The notes under the pieces are model-generated. The model worked only from the letters and a program-made list of their open reading frames with translations, searched no databases and was not told the DNA's origin. The position numbers and the translations under genes are program-made. A stretch of 64,000 nt of DNA from contig JBGSWN010000267.1 in the NCBI GenBank assembly GCA_041752395.1, positions 57,024 to 121,023 of the forward strand. The letters run 5' to 3'. Shown here in pieces: positions 60,226-64,000 of the stretch (the stretch's first letter is position 1; every line of letters starts with the position of its first letter). Source of the DNA: UBA6168 sp041752395. GTDB lineage: Bacteria > Bacteroidota > Bacteroidia > Chitinophagales > Saprospiraceae.

Positions 60226-61191
60226 GTGGTTTACCTGCTTTTCATCCTTGGCTTCGTGCTGCTTATCCTCGGCGCAAAATGGCTCGTCAGGGGAGCCACA
60301 AGCATCGCCGCAAAATTGGGCGTTTCCGAACTCATCATTGGCTTGACGATCGTCTCGATGGGCACTTCCATGCCGGAATTATTGGTCTGCATCATGGCCG
60401 CCACGCAAGGTAACGCTGACCTCGCCATTGGCAATATCTTGGGCAGCAATATTGCCAATATACTCTTGATTCTCGGCGCTACTGCTTTGGTCAGCAACCT
60501 CCCGGTGCGCAGGCGCACGGTACTTTCAGAGGTTCCTTTTTCATTGTCTGCGGCCCTATTGGTTGGTTTCCTCGCAAATTCGGCCTTGTGGCACGAGCAA
60601 TCGGACGCCCTCAATATCAGCAGGGGCGACGGCTTGATTCTCCTGTTCTTCTTCCTGCTTTTTGTCGCCTATGTTTTCGTCACCGCCCAAAGAGACAGGC
60701 AAAAAAATCGCAACAACGATGCATCGGCGAAAATAGAGCCGATATGGCGCAGCATCGCACTTGTTTTTTTGGGCGTCTTGGGTCTTTTTTTAGGGGGAAA
60801 ATGGGTGGTGGATGGTGCAGTCCATTTGGCGGTGCTGTTCAAAATGAGCCAGACCTTCATCGGACTGACCGTGTTGGCATTGGGCACTTCGTTGCCGGAA
60901 CTGGTCATTTCCATCACCGCAGCATTGAAAAATCAGACCGATATCGCTGTTGGCAATGCCATTGGCTCCAATATTTTCAACCTGCTTTGGATACTCGGCG
61001 TCACATCCATCATCTCGCCATTGCCCTTCAACGTTGCTTCCAACGTGGACATATTGATGGTAATCGGTTCCAGTAGCATGGTGCTGTTGGCACTGATTAT
61101 TGGAAGGCGGTTGGTGATCAAAAGAATCGAGGGCATTATTTTTTTGGTGGTTTATGCCTTCTATCTCTACTTTTTGGTGCGGCGAGGATAG
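60226..61191 (+). CDS. CaCA-family calcium/sodium (K+-dependent type) antiporter
   Basis: 321 residues from a GTG start 24 bases after the ATPase; the next ATG would delete the first helix and half of an alpha repeat. Two inverted alpha repeats: GTSMPELLVCIMAATQGNAD with GNILGSNIANILLILG, and GTSLPELVISITAALKNQTD with GNAIGSNIFNLLWILG. About ten membrane helices. Moves Ca2+ outward in exchange for Na+ or H+. It complements the preceding P-type ATPase. Confidence 0.93.
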   Translation: MVYLLFILGFVLLILGAKWLVRGATSIAAKLGVSELIIGLTIVSMGTSMPELLVCIMAATQGNADLAIGNILGSNIANILLILGATALVSNLPVRRRTVLSEVPFSLSAALLVGFLANSALWHEQSDALNISRGDGLILLFFFLLFVAYVFVTAQRDRQKNRNNDASAKIEPIWRSIALVFLGVLGLFLGGKWVVDGAVHLAVLFKMSQTFIGLTVLALGTSLPELVISITAALKNQTDIAVGNAIGSNIFNLLWILGVTSIISPLPFNVASNVDILMVIGSSSMVLLALIIGRRLVIKRIEGIIFLVVYAFYLYFLVRRG

Positions 61192-61446
61192 GCACTACTG
61201 TGAAATTAGTTTGAATAAAAATTATGCAAGTAACTGATTTTCAATACAATACCGAATTCCTAATTTCCAATACCTACTTATTGACCACACCTCTTTTTCT
61301 TCCTTTTAAAATAAAAAAAAACACCAATAGCGGCATCAGCAACCCAAACAACACCTGCGCCCAAGCATTTGACGCTAGTCTCAACGAGTTAGAAGCTTTT
61401 GGCTAGGCACCACATCATAAGCAATGCTTATGCACGATTAAGAAGT

Positions 61447-61462
61447 ATAGATAAACTTTATC
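61447..61462 (+). promoter_or_regulatory. Palindrome upstream of katG (candidate OxyR-like site)
   Basis: GATAAACTTTATC at 61450-61462 is a perfect inverted repeat around a central C. The enclosing ATAG-N7-TTAT resembles the OxyR half-site ATAG-N7-CTAT with one mismatch. It lies just upstream of the -7 element, in the -35 to -20 zone. Confidence 0.45.
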
Positions 61463-61475
61463 GCCCCAAGCTTCG

Positions 61476-61483
61476 TACCTTTG
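61476..61483 (+). promoter_or_regulatory. Candidate katG -7 promoter element (TACCTTTG)
   Basis: TACCTTTG fits TAnnTTTG and lies 28 bases before the katG start. The -33 is poor (no TTTG at N19-N21), suggesting activator dependence. Confidence 0.5.
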
Positions 61484-61511
61484 GCTTTTACGTTAAAATA
61501 AAATTTACAAA

Positions 61512-63770
61512 ATGGATACTAACAATCACTCAGATTCAATGCTCGCCGAACTCAACGGCGAAGCAGCAGTAAACGGCGGCGGCAAATGCCCTTTTACAGG
61601 GGCGACTGCCACCAAACAAAGCGCAGGTGCAGGCACGAGAAACCGGGACTGGTGGCCCAATCAACTCCGCTTGAATATCCTCCGCCAAAATTCCAACCTC
61701 TCCAATCCAATGGAGGAAGGCTTCGATTACGCCGAGGAGTTCAAGTCCCTCGACCTGGCCGCTGTGAAGCAGGACATCTTCGACCTGATGACCACTTCAC
61801 AGGATTGGTGGCCTGCCGACTACGGTCACTACGGCCCCTTCTTTATCCGCATGACTTGGCACAGTGCAGGCACTTACCGCATCGCCGACGGCAGGGGCGG
61901 TGGAGGTTCAGGTATGCAGCGTTTTGCACCGCTCAACAGCTGGCCCGACAATACGAACCTAGACAAAGCACGCCTTTTGCTTTGGCCCATCAAACAGAAA
62001 TATGGCCGCAAAATCTCTTGGGCCGACCTCATGATTCTCACTGGCAATTGCGCACTGGAATCCATGGGTTTCAAGACTTTCGGCTTCGGTGGCGGACGGG
62101 AAGACGTTTGGGAACCAGAAGAAGACGTGTATTGGGGCGCTGAAAAGGAGTGGCTCGGCGATAACCGTTACACGGGTGAGCGGGATCTGGAAAACCCATT
62201 GGCTGCCGTACAGATGGGCCTTATCTACGTGAACCCAGAAGGGCCAAACGGCAACCCTGACCCACTGGCTTCTGCCCGTGACATACGGGAGACCTTCGCT
62301 CGCATGGCGATGAACGACGAAGAAACGGTGGCCCTCATCGCTGGCGGCCACACCTTCGGCAAAACCCACGGCGCTGCCGACCCAAGTGTCTATGTCTCCA
62401 AAGAACCAGCCGCAGCGACCATTGAAGAGCAGGGCCTAGGCTGGAAAAACTCTTTTGGCAATGGAAATGGCGTTCACACCATCACCAGTGGCCTCGAAGG
62501 TGCTTGGACCACTTCGCCCACAAAATGGAGCAATAATTACTTCGAAAACCTATTTGGCTTTGAATGGGAATTGTCAAAAAGCCCAGCCGGGGCGCACCAG
62601 TGGAAGCCAAAAGCAGGTGCTGGTGCTGGAACCGTGCCGGATGCCCACGACCCAGCTTTGCGCCATCAGCCCACGATGCTGACGACTGACTTGGCCATGC
62701 GCCTCGACCCAGCCTACGAGAAAGTTTCAAGGCGGTTTTATGAAAACCCAGCGGAATTCGCCGATGCTTTCGCCCGTGCTTGGTTCAAATTGACCCACCG
62801 GGACATGGGCCCAGTCGCCCGTTACCTCGGCCCAGAAGTGCCCACCGAGGAGCTTATCTGGCAAGACCCCGTGCCCGCCGCTACGCACCCGCTGATTGAT
62901 GCAAACGACATTGCATCGCTGAAAGCGAAAATCCTTGCATCGGGGCTTTCTATTTCACAATTGGTATCCACCGCTTGGGCTTCGGCGTCCACTTTCCGTG
63001 GTTCCGACAAGCGAGGCGGTGCCAATGGTGCCCGCATCCGGCTTTCACCACAGAAGTATTGGGAGGTAAACAACCCAAGCCAATTGGCCACTGTGCTGGA
63101 AAAGCTGGAAGGCATCCAAAACGATTTCAACGGAACACAGGCTGGCGGCAAAATGGTCTCCTTAGCCGACCTCATCGTGCTGGGCGGATGCGCTGGTGTT
63201 GAGCAAGCCGCCCGCAACGCAGGTGTTGAAGTCCATGTTCCCTTTACGCCAGGCCGCACCGATGCTGCACAGGCGCAGACCGATGTTGAGTCTTTCGCTG
63301 TGCTTGAACCGGGCGCTGACGGCTTCCGCAATTATGCAAAAGCCCGCTACGCCATGTCGGCAGAGGAAATGCTGGTGGACAAGGCGCAATTGATGACCTT
63401 GACCGCTCCTGAAATGACCGTTTTGGTAGGCGGTATGCGGGTGCTGAACACCAATTTCGGTGGAACCAAACATGGTGTATTCACCAACCGTCCAGAAGCA
63501 CTCACGAATGATTTCTTCGTAAATCTGCTGGATATGGGCACGACTTGGAAGGCCACTTCTGAACACCAAGATGCCTTCGAAGGCCGCAACCGTGCAACCG
63601 GCGAAGTGAAATGGACGGGCACTCGTGTTGACCTGATATTCGGTTCCAACTCCGAGCTTCGGGCCATCGCCGAAGTATATGGCTGTTCAGATGCTCAAAG
63701 CAAATTCGTCAAGGATTTCGTGGCAGCATGGAACAAGGTGATGAACCTTGACCGCTTCGATTTGGCTTGA
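61512..63770 (+). CDS. katG: Catalase-peroxidase
   Basis: 752 residues, a typical length, with the two-domain KatG fold and no signal peptide. Distal haem residues Arg 113, Trp 116 and His 117 in FIRMTWHSAGTYRIADGRGG; proximal His 280 in ALIAGGHTFGKTHGA. The Met-Tyr-Trp adduct residues are Trp 116, Tyr 239 (LIYVNPEGPNG) and Met 265, with spacing equal to Mycobacterium KatG (107, 229, 255). The C-terminal half repeats the fold without haem. It breaks down H2O2 and oxidises small donors in the cytoplasm. Probable own promoter with an OxyR-like site; a terminator follows. Confidence 0.97.
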   Translation: MDTNNHSDSMLAELNGEAAVNGGGKCPFTGATATKQSAGAGTRNRDWWPNQLRLNILRQNSNLSNPMEEGFDYAEEFKSLDLAAVKQDIFDLMTTSQDWWPADYGHYGPFFIRMTWHSAGTYRIADGRGGGGSGMQRFAPLNSWPDNTNLDKARLLLWPIKQKYGRKISWADLMILTGNCALESMGFKTFGFGGGREDVWEPEEDVYWGAEKEWLGDNRYTGERDLENPLAAVQMGLIYVNPEGPNGNPDPLASARDIRETFARMAMNDEETVALIAGGHTFGKTHGAADPSVYVSKEPAAATIEEQGLGWKNSFGNGNGVHTITSGLEGAWTTSPTKWSNNYFENLFGFEWELSKSPAGAHQWKPKAGAGAGTVPDAHDPALRHQPTMLTTDLAMRLDPAYEKVSRRFYENPAEFADAFARAWFKLTHRDMGPVARYLGPEVPTEELIWQDPVPAATHPLIDANDIASLKAKILASGLSISQLVSTAWASASTFRGSDKRGGANGARIRLSPQKYWEVNNPSQLATVLEKLEGIQNDFNGTQAGGKMVSLADLIVLGGCAGVEQAARNAGVEVHVPFTPGRTDAAQAQTDVESFAVLEPGADGFRNYAKARYAMSAEEMLVDKAQLMTLTAPEMTVLVGGMRVLNTNFGGTKHGVFTNRPEALTNDFFVNLLDMGTTWKATSEHQDAFEGRNRATGEVKWTGTRVDLIFGSNSELRAIAEVYGCSDAQSKFVKDFVAAWNKVMNLDRFDLA

Positions 63771-63821
63771 TTTATTTAAAACTAATAAAGCAATCTTATT
63801 TGCTTCGTTAAATAATTATAA

Positions 63822-63851
63822 GGGTGGTTCGGTGACGGGCCATCCTTTTTT
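63822..63851 (+). terminator. Rho-independent terminator after katG
   Basis: GGGTGG / CCATCC stem (one G-T pair) followed by six T, 52 bases after the katG stop. Confidence 0.7.
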
Positions 63852-63896
63852 CATGCTTAAGAGGTTGTTTAAATTTTGGGTTTCGAGTGAAAAGTG

Positions 63897-63987
63897 TACC
63901 ATTTTTCAATTAAACAAGGCGGAAAAAGGTGCGAATAGTGGGGCTATTGGCATCTTTTTTCAACGAAGTATAATTGGAAAAGGGGTC
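63897..63987. repeat. Long imperfect inverted repeat at the window end
   Basis: Inner arms AAAAAGGTGCGAATAG (63923-63938) and CTATTGGCATCTTTTT (63944-63959) pair with two mismatches around TGGGG. Flanking DNA (CCATTTTTCAATTA / TAATTGGAAAAGGGG) extends the fold to about 43 bases per arm. It resembles a mobile palindromic element of the MITE or REP kind. Confidence 0.65.
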
Positions 63988-64000
63988 GGTTTTCGCCGGA

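Larger units (their letters stand above)
61192..61511. other. Intergenic region before katG
   Basis: About 320 AT-rich bases. The katG-proximal part has the palindrome and -7 element listed separately. The distal part has only a weak minus-strand frame (61274-61402) resembling a hydrophobic segment with a basic tail; no start codon supports it as a gene. Confidence 0.5.

Noticed and set aside
61274..61402. Minus-strand frame ending in a hydrophobic stretch and basic tail
   Set aside because: It looks like a membrane anchor but has no ATG or GTG start in frame, and a stop codon lies just upstream. Kept only as a possible remnant of a lost gene.

Overview
The window reads as one chromosomal contig of a free-living member of the Bacteroidota, most likely of the Saprospiria type. 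The evidence is type IX secretion (T9SS) C-terminal sorting domains on at least six proteins, SprB and HYR-like repeat adhesins, start codons with little Shine-Dalgarno sequence, promoters of the TTTG-N20-TAnnTTTG kind, many lipoproteins, a TonB-dependent receptor and DUF4331 proteins. The genus assignment is inference. I see no rRNA, tRNA, CRISPR array or intact transposase.

Layout. 1-13.7 kb: two very large secreted repeat proteins, the first open at the left edge of the window. 13.9-17.2 kb: a vanadium-haloperoxidase/PAP2-like lipoprotein, an SLC13 anion symporter and an exported heavy-metal-binding protein. 17.3-24.4 kb: an Rrf2-type Fe-S regulator divergent from a clade II (Sec-type) nitrous oxide reductase operon in the order cytochrome c, nosZ, membrane protein, nosL, nosD, nosF, nosY. 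The divergent region holds an FNR-like box and three GGATAAA motifs. 24.4-29.9 kb, minus strand: a small AT-rich membrane protein, a Uma2-type nuclease, a long LptA/OstA-like protein, rpe, and an RskA-like anti-sigma factor with its ECF sigma factor. 30.1-38 kb: a TonB-dependent receptor, two tandem DUF4331 proteins and a TPR lipoprotein. 38.1-45.7 kb, minus strand: a membrane-anchored coiled-coil protein, a GNAT acetyltransferase, folD, an orphan SpaB_C/thiopeptide-type protein, a secreted GH65 glycoside hydrolase and a T9SS-exported alpha/beta hydrolase. 46-50 kb: two more secreted proteins, the second with a striking jump in base composition. 50-55.4 kb: a lipoprotein, a response regulator and histidine kinase pair, a P460-like c-type cytochrome lipoprotein and a beta-barrel protein. 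55.5-63.8 kb: D-lactate dehydrogenase, a universal stress protein, a P2A Ca2+-type ATPase, a Ca2+/cation antiporter and katG.

How it fits together. The organism appears to be a surface-active heterotroph with a large T9SS secretome that can respire N2O. It also has an extracytoplasmic-stress regulon (ECF sigma with anti-sigma next to a TonB receptor and DUF4331 proteins), calcium export and peroxide defence.

The most unusual structural signal is a set of gene-end hairpins whose arms are built from tandem 7- or 8-nucleotide units. Three lie at junctions inside the nos operon and one lies between a DUF4331 gene and the TPR gene. Single-arm versions occur at other gene edges, and one lies inside a coding sequence.
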